DNA of 35,824 nucleotides from Acetobacteraceae bacterium (GTDB taxonomy: Bacteria; Pseudomonadota; Alphaproteobacteria; Acetobacterales; Acetobacteraceae), in the NCBI GenBank assembly GCA_003506895.1, contig DNXO01000084.1:28305-64128 (forward strand), in the 5' to 3' direction. Under the pieces are notes generated by a model that was given only the letters and a program-made list of their open reading frames with translations, searched no databases and was not told the origin of the DNA. Positions 25,096 through 35,000 of the stretch are shown here, in pieces. Each line of letters begins with the position of its first letter. The first letter of the stretch is position 1. The position numbers were made by a program, and so were the translations under genes.

Positions 25096-26295
25096 ATGTC
25101 AGCCGCCGAAGCTACCGCGCCACTGCGCGTAGGCCCCCGGAAGGTGCTTGCGGTGGCCTGCGGGGCGCATGCACTGCATGACGGCTACACGGACCTGATC
25201 TACGTTCTGCTACCGATATGGCAGACCGAATTTGCGTTGAGTTATGCCGCACTTGGCATCTTGCGGATGCTTTACACCGGCGCAATGGCCAGCCTCCAGA
25301 TGCCAGCCTCGATCCTGGCGCGGCGGTGGGGTGGAGCGTTCGTGCTGGCTTCGGGCACGATGTTGGCGGCCTGTGCCTATTTGACCATCGGGTTCGGCGG
25401 TGCCGGGTTCACGTTGCTGGCCGCTGCCTTGCTGGTGGGTGGCGCCGGATCGGCGACGCAGCATCCTCTCGCCTCAGCATTGGTGTCGCGCGCCTTCGAT
25501 GAGCACGGCGCCCGGGCGGCGCTGGGCACCTATAATTTCTCCGGCGACCTCGGGAAAATGGCAATTCCCGCGGGTGTTGCCTGGCTGCTGGTGGTCATGC
25601 CCTGGCGGCACGCGGTCGGGATCGTCGGTGCGCTGGGTATCCTGGTCGGCGTTGCGGTCCTGGTGCTGCTGCCGCGCGACCTGGGCAGCGCCCGGAATGT
25701 GGCGGCACAGGTGAAAATCGTTGCCGCCAGTAAGCCGCGTGGCCGTATCGCCTTTCCGCTGCTTCTGAGCATCGGCGTGTTGGACAGCGGCACGCGAATG
25801 GGTTTTCTCGCCTTCCTGCCGTTCGTGCTGAAGGACAAGGGCGCTGGATTCGAGGGCATCGGTCTGGCGCTGACGTTGATCTTCGCCGGCGGCGCCCTCG
25901 GGAAACTTGCCTGCGGCCTTCTGGGGGAGCGGCTGGGCGTCCTGCTCACCGTCATCCTGACCGAGGGCGCTACCGCGCTCGGCATTCTCGCAATGCACTG
26001 GCTGCCGCTGATACCCTCTCTTGCCTGCCTGCCATTGATCGGTCTGGCGCTGAACGGCACGTCGTCGGTTCTTTACGGGACGGTGCCGGAACTGGTGGCG
26101 ACCGAGCAGCGGGAAAAGGCGTTTGGTCTATTCTACACCGGAACGATTGGCGCGGGTGCGGTAGCTCCGTTCTTGTACGGCATGGTCGGCGATGCGATGG
26201 GGCCGATCAACGCTATCATTGTCGTGGCGGCTGTTTGTCTGGCGACTGTCCCGCTGGCGGTTGCGCTGAATCCGTGGTTGCGACAGGCAACCTGA
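25096..26295 (+). CDS. MFS transporter, Fsr (fosmidomycin resistance)-like
   Basis: About 399 residues with twelve hydrophobic segments. The opening ACGAHALHDGYTDLIYVLLP, followed by FALSYAALGILRMLYTGAMA, is characteristic of the Fsr-like group of the major facilitator superfamily. Members of this group export fosmidomycin and other compounds by proton antiport. A GxLxxGxGxA-like stretch, LVGGAGSATQHPLASALVSR, lies after TM4. The ATG at 25096 follows GGAGAGG; a TTG at 25078 is less likely. It is divergent from the aminotransferase with 241 bases between. The actual substrate is unknown. Confidence 0.92.
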   Translation: MSAAEATAPLRVGPRKVLAVACGAHALHDGYTDLIYVLLPIWQTEFALSYAALGILRMLYTGAMASLQMPASILARRWGGAFVLASGTMLAACAYLTIGFGGAGFTLLAAALLVGGAGSATQHPLASALVSRAFDEHGARAALGTYNFSGDLGKMAIPAGVAWLLVVMPWRHAVGIVGALGILVGVAVLVLLPRDLGSARNVAAQVKIVAASKPRGRIAFPLLLSIGVLDSGTRMGFLAFLPFVLKDKGAGFEGIGLALTLIFAGGALGKLACGLLGERLGVLLTVILTEGATALGILAMHWLPLIPSLACLPLIGLALNGTSSVLYGTVPELVATEQREKAFGLFYTGTIGAGAVAPFLYGMVGDAMGPINAIIVVAAVCLATVPLAVALNPWLRQAT

Positions 26296-26329
26296 CCTCC
26301 GCGCGGCTGGTCTCTTCGCCACAACCCGG

Positions 26330-26767
26330 CTACCGTCGGGGCAACGGCCACTGGGGTGATCCACAAGGAGTCTGTCCGAGAATTGCCAATTTCGGCTGAC
26401 CTGACACACGTGCGGTCGGTGCGAAGGCGGAGACAGTTTTTTCGATCTTACGATCCTGAATCGCGCCAATGTTGGCCGTATTGGCAAAGCCTGTGTTGCC
26501 CGAGACCTCGCGTGGGTGGCGGCCCAGATTGGTCCGCGTCTTCTCGATCAACGGCCTGAATGCCGAGAAGTCCGCCCGACTGGTGCTGAGACGTTGAGCG
26601 GTGACGATCTGGTTCGCGGCGTCCACCGCGATCGGGCCAGCATAGCCGGAATGAACCCACCCTGGCTCGGCATGATCAGGCTGGTGAAGCAGGTCACCGG
26701 AGGCGCGTGAGTGCCCGGGGATGGAGGGGGGCAACAAATCGATCGCTTTTCTGCCCGCCAGTTGCAA
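26330..26767 (-). pseudogene. IS1182-like transposase remnant
   Basis: A 145-codon open frame whose middle (26435-26647) reads like the central part of an IS1182/IS4-type DDE transposase: GYAGPIAVDAANQIVTAQRL, then LIEKTRTNLGRHPREVSGNT, in place of the usual GYNAQAAVDxxxQxIxA and adjoining helix with DAGY. The N-terminal DNA-binding part and the last catalytic Glu region are absent, and the flanks look scrambled. The Asp of VDA remains, but NTGF replaces the expected DAGY-like motif. I see no clear terminal inverted repeats. It marks the left edge of a low-GC, decayed stretch. The rest of 26296-26876 holds nothing else I can support. Confidence 0.6.
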
Positions 26768-26876
26768 TCAGCGGGCGCACGGTGCGGATGATTGCAGGTC
26801 GCTACACCTAAGTCACGTCTGGTGACACGATCTGAGAGCCGCCCTTATACGACCCTATTGCGCAACCGTCCCGAGT

Positions 26877-27478
26877 ATGATTTGTTATCTATATAAGAAC
26901 GAGACCGGGGGCGACGTGACCAGTTCATATTCATTCACGCTAGCATCGCAGGCTCCTGATCCGGGATTTCAAACAAGCAGTACCTACGATCCCTTTGGCG
27001 CTTCCTTGCCCGCGGGTGGCACGGCTCCCTATTCTTCAGGTTCCGGCGGTTCTACATATGCTACGTCAGCGCAAGGTATCGCAGCGATTAATCAGCTATT
27101 CTGGCGATTTCAGGGCGAGCGCCGACGTCGGCTGAGTTTACCGCGGCACAATTTTATCTTAAAAGTGGCGCGACTCTTGGCGCTTTGACGGCGGCTGTCG
27201 CGTTCGGAGTGGTGGGTAAAATCGCTGTGCAGTCGGTCATCCAGAACGTCGAGGGCCGGAGTGCGACCTCCTCCGATACGGCCTGGATCCAGACGAACCA
27301 GCAATACCTCGCCGGCGGCGGCACGCTGGCGCAGGTCATCAGCGCCCTTGCGCTGTCTTCCGCCGGGGTGACCGTGCTGGGCGGCGTTATTCAGAACGTC
27401 GAGGGCCGGAGTGCGACCTCCTCCGATATGGACTACCAAACCTTCATTAACACGTGCCACGCAAATGGAGGCCAATAG
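26877..27478 (+). pseudogene. DUF4214-like repeat surface protein, frameshifted
   Basis: Two overlapping open frames join into one protein if a single missing base is restored near 27101. The first frame gives a Ser/Gly-rich start (SYSFTLASQAPDPGFQTSS) and ends its sensible part at QGIAAINQLF. The other frame continues AISGRAPTSAEFTAAQFYL, then KSGATLGALTAAVAF. Joined, this is a DUF4214-like unit of about 50 residues (LFLAxxGRAPTSAE...). Two more units follow, each opening IQNVEGRSATSSD; the last is cut short and ends HANGGQ. DUF4214 units occur in secreted RTX and S-layer-like proteins. The stop at 27476-27478 directly abuts the next gene's ATG. It could also be a sequencing error rather than a true mutation. 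Confidence 0.6.
27242..27428 (+). repeat. exact 37-bp direct repeat, 150-bp period
   Basis: An identical 37-base block at 27242-27278 and 27392-27428 (beginning CAGAACGTCGAGG) encodes the QNVEGRSATSSD start of successive 50-residue units. The rest of the units has diverged, so exact identity here suggests gene conversion or recent unequal exchange. Confidence 0.9.
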
Positions 27479-27853
27479 ATGGCAGGTAGCCTCACACACA
27501 TCGTGGCGATCATTGGCTTATTTGTCGGATCGGTTAGTCAACCCAAAGTAACAGTTGGCGGCTGGCAATTACAATCTACTGACGTGGGCAAGGAATATGG
27601 CGTCGTCCGCCGCAACCTCATCAGGGAAAGCAACGTTCCAGTCGATCAGGACCACTCCTCTCGAGTTTGCTTTCTCTCCGACACGGAGTGCTCGATGTAT
27701 CCAGAGCTGAGAGGTTGCGCCATCGACCAAGGAAGGCCTTGCCGGTTTGAGTGGCAATCCGCCAGCGGAGTAGGTTTCTATGTTATAACCACTGGCGAGG
27801 ATCCCAAAAACCTGATCGTTCGAGGAATGGGATATGACGAAAAGGTCCCGTGA
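27479..27853 (+). CDS. small exported hypothetical protein
   Basis: 124 residues, family not recognised. The ATG at 27479 has a strong GGAGG seven bases upstream and abuts the previous stop, which supports translation. The N-terminus (LTHIVAIIGLFVGSVSQ) looks like a short, weakly charged signal peptide, so periplasmic location is likely. The mature part holds four Cys (RVCF, TECSM, RGCAI, RPCRF) in a spacing that would allow two disulfides. The stop TGA at 27851-27853 is in the same frame as the following amidase-like ORF, so loss of a stop would fuse them. Position next to a cell-wall amidase suggests a periplasmic partner or inhibitor, but this is only context. Confidence 0.6.
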   Translation: MAGSLTHIVAIIGLFVGSVSQPKVTVGGWQLQSTDVGKEYGVVRRNLIRESNVPVDQDHSSRVCFLSDTECSMYPELRGCAIDQGRPCRFEWQSASGVGFYVITTGEDPKNLIVRGMGYDEKVP

Positions 27854-28204
27854 ATTTATTTTAAATGCGGGCACTTCCTCAACATGGCGCTTAGTCAAGG
27901 CGAGGGGCTGAGCTGGACCTTCCTCAACTACGCGAAAAACTTCGGCCCTGGGCTGATTTCTGCTGGCTTCCAGACCGTCGATCTCAGCACATATAAACCA
28001 CAGATCGGCGATATCGCGGTTATCCAGCCTATTCCGGGAAGCGGCATCGCGGGGCATGTCGATATGTGGGATGGCGCACACTGGGTCTCTGATTATATCC
28101 AGCGGAATATTCCGGTCACGAATGCGGTTGGCTCCTTTTTTTCACCCCTGCCCGGACAGAACTGGATCAACGCGAATGCGAGTTATCAAATCTACCGTCA
28201 CTAA
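27854..28204 (+). pseudogene. CHAP/NlpC-like peptidoglycan amidase, start lost
   Basis: The open frame begins directly after the TGA at 27851 and has no start codon before ATG 27884, yet similarity starts earlier. The in-frame KCGHFLNMALSQGEGLSW contains a Cys (codon 27866-27868) in the position of the catalytic Cys of CHAP-type amidases. Then come FGPGLISAGFQTVD, QIGDIAVIQP and AGHVDMWDGAHWVSDYIQ with the catalytic His, and the usual end SYQIYRH. Translation from 27884 would give 106 residues without the nucleophile. So this is either an N-terminally truncated pseudogene or a gene separated from its start by a nonsense mutation. Such enzymes cleave peptide stems of peptidoglycan and occur as lysins or type VI effectors. 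Confidence 0.6.
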
Positions 28205-28222
28205 TCAGGGAAATTCCACGTC

Positions 28223-28775
28223 ATGAGCATGGTCTGGGCGCCCACAATCGGACTCGTTCTGGTCCTGTGGTGCCTGCCCTGTTCGGCGGATGCCGCTCCT
28301 GTAGACGAATCGATGGTGATCGAGAAGATGCAACATGCATGGCTTCACCTTCGCCGAACAGGCGTTGGAGGCTAGGCCCGGCTTGCCGGGCAACGCGTTC
28401 CTGCTTAGTAACTGTCCGGGCAAGGGCTGCATGACCTTGTCGGGAACCTTCACAATGATGGGTACATCGCCCATCGCCAATCTGTCGGCCGAGGGCAGCG
28501 ACTGCCGCCCGAAGCTGGAGTACGTCGAGATTAATGACATGGACAGCCAGGAGATCATTCTCACTGTCCCTCCGGGCGCTGCCTGCGCTGGCGTGCCGCA
28601 GGCGGCGGCGGGGAAGTATATCCCCATCTGTTCCTGGAAGGCGCCGCTCGGGGACCTATCCTGGACCGGCTGGCACAAGGAGTTCATATGCGCGTTTTCT
28701 CCCTCCGGCGCTGCCGTCCCGATCGGCCCACGTTCGCGTGGAGAGTTTGGAACTGTCGGAACGGGTGGTCATTAA
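28223..28775 (+). pseudogene. Cys-rich exported protein, frameshifted after the signal peptide
   Basis: ATG 28223 starts a clear signal peptide (TIGLVLVLWCLPCSADA) that runs on to APVDESMVIEKM and then hits a TAG near 28370. A second frame, from about 28335, carries the mature protein: FTFAEQALEARPGLPG, then NCPGKGC, SDCRPKLEYVEIND, AACAGVP, YIPICSWKAPLG and ending FGTVGTGGH. A shift of one base between about 28320 and 28335 would join them to a secreted protein of roughly 180 residues with several Cys outside the signal. I do not recognise the family. Translation of the second part alone from 28335 would leave it without export. It is the last gene of the low-GC stretch. Confidence 0.55.
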
Positions 28776-28883
28776 GGCTCTCAGCGGGCAGAAGCGGCAC
28801 GACGCCAGCGAGTGCTTTCTTTCATTGGTAACAACTGGCAGGGCCATCAGAAGCAATCGTTTTCCATAAGGTTGGTTCAGCCG

Positions 28884-30560
28884 ATGTTCAGCAAAGCGGC
28901 GACTCTCAACAATATTGGCGTCCAACTGCACAAAGTCGGGCGTAACGCAGCGGCTGAGGCATTTTTATTGCTCGCGACGTCGGTTCGACCGCACTACGCC
29001 ATAGCCCTCAACAATCTCGGCGCTGCGCAAGCGGCGCTTGGTCGGCACGATGATGCGGTGACAAGCTACCGCCGGGCCATCGCGATCGCCGGCGTATATC
29101 CCGATGCGTCCAATAATCTTGGCTGCTCACTCCACGCCCTGGGACAGGACGCCGAAGCGGTCATAGCCTTTCAGGAAGCCCTGAAGGCAAACCCAAATTA
29201 TGAAGCCGCGGCGGTAAGCCTCATTCGCATGTTGAAGGTGTTGGGCCGCAAAAACGACCTTGTGGCCCAGTGTCGCGCCACTGCAGCGTTCGAGCAGCTT
29301 AATCCCTCGACATGCATGTTCTTGGCAGAGCATTTCCGACAAGCCCTTCTTCTGGACGACGCGCGCACGCTTTACCAACGCATTATCACGCTCGATCCTG
29401 ATTTTGCCGATGCGCATGCGGGCCTCGCCTTCGTGTGCCAGGAACTCGGTGACATCGCCGGGGCGCGCGTTTTATTACGGCATGCGATCACCCTCAGCCC
29501 GAAGACACCGAGTTACTATCGGGGGCTGGCGCTGAACGCGCCGCTTGCCGCCGACGATCCGTTTTTCCTGAAGCTCGAGCGGTTGCTTGACGAGCTGCCG
29601 GAGATGGCAGACCCGGACAAGGTGCAATTACGCTTCGCACTCGGGAAAGCGCTAACGGATGTCGGGCGCAAGGATGACGGCTTTCAGCATCTTCTTGCGG
29701 GCAATGCGCTCAAGCGCCGGGATGTCGGTTACGACGAAGCCTCCCAGCTCAAGAAATTTCAGGATCTCGCGGCGGTCTTCGACAAAGCGCTGATGTCCAG
29801 GCTGCCGCCTTTCCAAAGCGACTCGGAACTGCCGGTGTTCATCGTTGGGATGCCTCGCTCCGGCTCCACGTTGATTGAACAGATCTTGACCAGCCATCCC
29901 CGGGTGGTGGCCGGCGGCGAACTGCGTGCGTTGGAGGAAGCGGTGGAAGACGTGACAGAAGCCAGCGGGGCGTCAATCGTGGAAGTGGCCCGATGGTGGA
30001 AAGGGGAAAATCTTAGAACGATTGAAGCACGCTATCTCGGCCACGTCACGCGACTGGCCGATCGGGCTAGGGCCAAACCCGGGGCCTTACGGGTCACCGA
30101 TAAGCGGCTGAACAATATCTTCTATGTTGGCCTCATCCGATTGCTGTTTCCCAATGCGCGGATCATTCACGCCTGCCGCGACCCGATCGACACTTGCCCG
30201 TCCTGTTTCTCGCTGCTGTTTGAGCACGCGGAGTTCAGCTACGACCTTGGCGAACTCGGGCGCCGCTACAGGGCCTATAGCGAGCTTATGGCTCATTGGC
30301 GGCGTGTATTGCCGGTCACATCTATTCTGGATGTTCACTATGAGGACGTGATTACCGACATCGAGACCCAGGCGCGCCGCATCGTCGCGCATTGCGGTCT
30401 GTCATGGGATCCCGCCTGCCTGACGTTTTACGAGAATAACCGACCAGTCCAAACGGCAAGTGTTGTTCAGGTGCGGCAGCCGATTTACAGCACCTCGGTC
30501 GGTCGTTGGCGCCCAGATGAAACAGTGCTGCGCCCACTTCTCGCCGCGCTGCAGGACTAG
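28884..30560 (+). CDS. TPR-domain sulfotransferase-family protein
   Basis: About 558 residues. The N-terminal half has roughly six tetratricopeptide repeats, for example AIALNNLGAAQAALGRHDDA, SNNLGCSLHALGQDAEAVIA and AHAGLAFVCQELGDIAGARV. The C-terminal half is a sulfotransferase-type domain: the 5'-phosphosulfate loop FIVGMPRSGSTLIEQIL with GGELRALE after it, the 3'-phosphate motif ARIIHACRDPIDTCPSCF, and VHYEDVITD. This fusion is common in proteobacteria, and the acceptor (protein, glycan or lipid) is unknown. No signal peptide or membrane segment is seen, so it is cytoplasmic. The ATG at 28884 has only a weak ribosome binding site; a GTG at 28812 would extend it. It lies just right of the decayed cassette. 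Confidence 0.9.
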   Translation: MFSKAATLNNIGVQLHKVGRNAAAEAFLLLATSVRPHYAIALNNLGAAQAALGRHDDAVTSYRRAIAIAGVYPDASNNLGCSLHALGQDAEAVIAFQEALKANPNYEAAAVSLIRMLKVLGRKNDLVAQCRATAAFEQLNPSTCMFLAEHFRQALLLDDARTLYQRIITLDPDFADAHAGLAFVCQELGDIAGARVLLRHAITLSPKTPSYYRGLALNAPLAADDPFFLKLERLLDELPEMADPDKVQLRFALGKALTDVGRKDDGFQHLLAGNALKRRDVGYDEASQLKKFQDLAAVFDKALMSRLPPFQSDSELPVFIVGMPRSGSTLIEQILTSHPRVVAGGELRALEEAVEDVTEASGASIVEVARWWKGENLRTIEARYLGHVTRLADRARAKPGALRVTDKRLNNIFYVGLIRLLFPNARIIHACRDPIDTCPSCFSLLFEHAEFSYDLGELGRRYRAYSELMAHWRRVLPVTSILDVHYEDVITDIETQARRIVAHCGLSWDPACLTFYENNRPVQTASVVQVRQPIYSTSVGRWRPDETVLRPLLAALQD

Positions 30561-30616
30561 CCGTCCTCCGCCCGGTCAAGCTACCATCGCGGTAACGTCC
30601 ATAAGGATACCGCGCC

Positions 30617-31789
30617 ATGTCCAAGCCGCTGTTGTTCACGCCGTTGCAAATCAGAAGCGTCACGCTGAAGAACCGCATCGTCGTCGCGCCAATGCACCAG
30701 TATGCCGCCAAGGAGGGTTTCGCGACCGACTGGCATCTGATGAACGCCGGCAAATACGCCGCCGGCGGCGCCGGTCTGATGATGGTGGAATCCACCAAGG
30801 TGGAACGCCGCGGTGCCGGCACCGTCGGCGACCTGGGGTTGTGGAAGGATGAGTTCATCCCCGGCCTGAAGCGCATCACCGACTTCATCAAGGCCCAGGG
30901 CGCCACCGCCGCCATTCAAATCGGCCATTCCGGCCGCAAGGCTCGGTTGACCCGGCCGTGGGAGGGTCAGGTTCCACTGACCGCCGACCATCCGGAGATG
31001 TTCGACTGGGAGGGCTGGGACCTGGTGGCCCCCAGCGCCATCCCGCACAGCGACCGCATGCCGATGCCGCGCGAGTTCAGCCGCGATGAAATCCCGCAGG
31101 TCGTCGGTCATTTCGGCGATGCCGCCGCCCGCGCCCACAAGGCCGGATTCGATATTCTGGAAATCCACGGCGCCCACGGCTATCTGGTGCATCAATTCCT
31201 CTCCCCCGTCGCCAACCGGCGCAACGACGAATACGGCGGCTCCGACGCCAACCGCATGCGCTTTGCCCTGGAAGTCGCCGAATGTGTCCGCGCCAATTGG
31301 CCCGAGGACAAACCGCTTTTCATGCGCCTTTCCTGTGAGGACGATGCCGGCTGGGGGCCGGAACAGAGCGTGGTTCTGGCGCGCGAACTGAAGCTGCGCG
31401 GCGTGGACGTGATCGATTGCAGCGGTGGCGGCATCCTTGAACGCTCACCCATGGACAGCGCTCGGGCTAAGAAATACGGCTACCAGGTGCCTTATGCCGA
31501 AAAGCTGCGCGAGGAAGCCGCCGTCATGACCATGGCCGTTGGACACATCGTCCATGCCGATCAGGCGGAAGCCATCGTGCAATCCGGCCGAGCGGACCTG
31601 ATCGCGATCGCGCGTGAGATGATGTACAACCCGAACTGGGCGATGGACGCGGCGCAGAAGCTGGGCGCGGATCCCGAGTTCTCCAATAACCCGCCCGCGC
31701 TGGGCTGGTGGCTGGGCAAACGCGCGAAATCCGCGTTCGAAGGCGTCCCTTCGACCTACAAGCGCGGTGTTATGGCCGATATCGAATAG
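30617..31789 (+). CDS. NADH:flavin oxidoreductase, Old Yellow Enzyme family
   Basis: 390 residues, a single TIM barrel binding FMN, without the C-terminal NADH/4Fe-4S domain of dienoyl-CoA reductases. Key features are FTPLQIRSVTLKNRIVVAPM at the start, QIGHSGRKA (FMN and substrate contacts), the family signature HGAHGYLVHQFLSPVANRR followed by DEYGG, and VDVIDCSGGG late in the barrel. This resembles YqjM/NamA-type ene-reductases, which reduce activated C=C bonds. The C-terminal third ends with DLIAIAREMMYNPNWAMDAA. The ATG at 30617 follows AAGGAT. It is probably its own unit, 56 bases after the sulfotransferase gene. Confidence 0.94.
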   Translation: MSKPLLFTPLQIRSVTLKNRIVVAPMHQYAAKEGFATDWHLMNAGKYAAGGAGLMMVESTKVERRGAGTVGDLGLWKDEFIPGLKRITDFIKAQGATAAIQIGHSGRKARLTRPWEGQVPLTADHPEMFDWEGWDLVAPSAIPHSDRMPMPREFSRDEIPQVVGHFGDAAARAHKAGFDILEIHGAHGYLVHQFLSPVANRRNDEYGGSDANRMRFALEVAECVRANWPEDKPLFMRLSCEDDAGWGPEQSVVLARELKLRGVDVIDCSGGGILERSPMDSARAKKYGYQVPYAEKLREEAAVMTMAVGHIVHADQAEAIVQSGRADLIAIAREMMYNPNWAMDAAQKLGADPEFSNNPPALGWWLGKRAKSAFEGVPSTYKRGVMADIE

Positions 31790-32008
31790 ATTTTGTCCGG
31801 TACGTACGAATAACGGAATGGCTGTGGCCGCAAGAGGTGAGTTGATCACAAAACTGTGAATGAAGGCGATGCCTATTGCTTAGCCAACTGTGTTTGAATG
31901 CATTCAACGACGATGTGATTGAAACCCAGGAGCCCTTGCCGCGTGGCGCCCGACCGGGACACCAATAGGAATACGCCGAGGGTGGGGGAAGCGGCGACGA
32001 TCCCCGAG

Positions 32009-35000
32009 ATGGGCCCCGAGCTGGGCCGTGAGAGGCCGTTCCGCCCATTTTGGCGACGCGATCTTTCGTTGCGGGCCAGACTATTTCTTCTCGTCCTGGC
32101 CAGCGTCGTGCCCCTGACATGCATGGGGCTGGTCATGGAATACCTCGATTATCGGGCCGGGCGGCAAGAGGTTTACGCAGGACTGCTGCAGACCGCCCGC
32201 GGCATGTCTGTCGCGGTTGAACGCGACCTTCAGGTAAGACTTTCCTCGCTTGAAGCCCTTGCGACATCGCCAGCGTTGCAGACCGGCGACTGGTCGGCGT
32301 TCGATGCCCAGGCCAATGCTTTCCTAAAGCGGCAATCCCCTGGAACGCTGCTGGGGCTCTCCGGCCTTGGGGCTTTCGCGATGCGCGTTTATGGCCTGCC
32401 GGCCGATGGGCCGCAGCCGCTCCAGTACCGCGACCCCAGTTTCGCCGGCAACCGCGTTTTCGAAACCGGGCGCCCACTGGTAACGAATCTGCATGTCGGA
32501 CACACGACCGGACTCATCGGATTCAGCATAGACGTCCCGGTGTTTCTGGGTGACCACGTCGCGTTCGATATGTTCCTGCGCCTGCTGCCACAGGAAATGG
32601 CCGACCTGATCGCACGCCAGCATCTGTCACCCGGCACATTGCTGACGATCGTCGATGGTAATGGCAAGGTCGTGGCGCGGGTTCCGGAGGCGAAGCCTTT
32701 CCTTGGCGGACCAATCGTTCCCGAATTGTGGAACGCGGTTCGCGAACGCGCCGAGGGTACAATCGAGGTACCAACCTTGGAAGGCCGTCCGGCGGTCGCT
32801 GCCTATACCCGCGTCGAACCGTTTTCCTGGACGGTAATTGTCGGCTCAACAGATGAAGAAATTTTCGGTCCGATACGTATGGCTATCGCCCGCGTCGGCA
32901 TCGCCGGCGCGAGCGTGCTGCTGATAGGCCTCCTGCTCGCGAAAGTCGCCGCGCAAGGGATCACCGGACCTATCGAGCACCTTCGCCGTCTTGCCGCGGC
33001 CGATGACGCGGCCGAACCGGTGGCGACCGGCCTTCCCGAAGCGGATACGGTCGCCCGGGCACTTGTTACCGCCGCGGCCGAGCGGCAGGCATCCGCGCGG
33101 GCCCTCGCGGAAAGTGAGGCACGCTTCCGGTTGCTGTTCGAAAAGTCCGCCAGCGGCACGATCCTGCTGGAGCCGGAAACAACCCGGATCGTCGATTGCA
33201 ATGACGTCGCGGCGGCGATCGTCGGTTATTCCGTCGATGAACTGCGTAACCGCCTGATCACGGAGTTCGCCCTTCAGACCCGACCGACTAAAATCCACGC
33301 AATCTGCCAGTCCGTCGCTGGCGGGGCCAGTCTTCGCTATGAGACTCGTATCCAGGGGCGACACGGGCCGCGCGACGTTCTGGTCGCCGTCGCGCCTGTC
33401 CAGGTCGAGGGTCGGACCCTCGTCTTGCTCAATCAGATCGACATCACCGATCTACGACGTGCCGAGGCCGGTTTACGCGTCAACGAGGAACGGTTGGAAC
33501 TCGCTGGGGAAGGGGCCAATCTCGGGATCTGGGACTGGGATGTCGTGCAGAATACCGTGACCTGGAGCGACCGCCAGTGGCAACTCCATGGCCTTGAACC
33601 CGGGGCGTGTGACCCGACGATCGAGGACTGGGCGAATGCGATCAACAAGGAGGACCTCCAACGGACGCGTAATGAAATTGTTGCGGCGTTAAAGACGCCG
33701 GATCGCCCATTCGCGACGGAGTACGGCGTGACGATTCCCGATGGATCGGTCCGCCGGCTTCTAGCGCGAGGCCAGACGATCCGGGATGACAACGGACGCG
33801 TGATCCGCATGATCGGGATCAATATGGACGTCACCGCACGGTACGAGGCTGAAGTGGCTCGTGACCGCCTGATCTGGATGCTGGAGATGGAACGCGCGCG
33901 TCTGTTGGAGATATTCGAGGCTCTGCCGGTCGGAATCGGCATAGTCGAGCCCGACGGGCGGGTGATATTGGGCAACGCGGCCATGAATCGGCTGAACGGG
34001 CCTGTGATTCAGTCCATGACGGCGGCGCCGCGGGGCGAATGGATCGCGTACCTGCCGGATGGCCGCCGCGTTGCTCCCGAGGACTTTCCGATGCGGCGGG
34101 CGCTTCGCCTGGGGGAGACCACCCTTCCGGGAATCGACTTCCTGTACCGCGATGCCGACGGCAACGACACCTGGTTCCGGGTGGCGAGTATGCCGTTGCG
34201 GTGGGAGGACGGTCAGGTCCAGGAAGCGTTGGGCATCTTCCAGGATATCGACGCAGAAAAGCGCCTGCTGGATATTAGAGAGCAAACCAACCTCCGCCTG
34301 GAGCAGCGGGTTCGGCAAGAAATCGCGGCACGCGAGGCCGCGCAGCAGCGTGCGGCCCATGCCGAACGGATGCATGCGCTGGGTCAGATCGCTGGCGGAA
34401 TAGCGCACGACTTCAACAATGTTCTGCAAGCGGTGTCCGGCGGCGCGGCCCTGATCGAGCGGCGCCCCCATGACGCCGAACGCGCGCTGCGCAATGCCCG
34501 TATGGTGCTGGATGCCGCCAGACGCGGAGCTGCAATCACCAGCCGGCTGCTGGCGTTCTCCCGCCGGGGCGACCTGCGCGCCGAAAACGTCGATGCGTAC
34601 ACGTTGCTGACGGACATGGCAGAGGTGCTGACTCATACCCTGGGCGGTTCGGTGGTCTGCGTCGTCGATGTCGTGCCAGGACTGCCGCCGATGTTCGTCG
34701 ACCGTGGGCAACTGGAAACCGTACTGGTGAACCTCGCGACCAATGCGCGCGACGCGATGCCGCAAGGCGGAACGGTAACCCTGTCGGCCGATGCCGAGAT
34801 CGCTTCGGCTGCCTTGCCGCACCCTGCCGGCTTGTTGCCCGGACGATACATCCGGATCCAGGTCAGCGACACCGGGACCGGCATGGATCAGGCTATATTG
34901 GCGCGCGTCACCGAACCTTTCTTCACCACGAAGGAGCCTGGCAAAGGCACCGGTCTTGGTCTGGCGATGGCCAAGGGTTTCGTGGAACAAAGCGGCGGCA

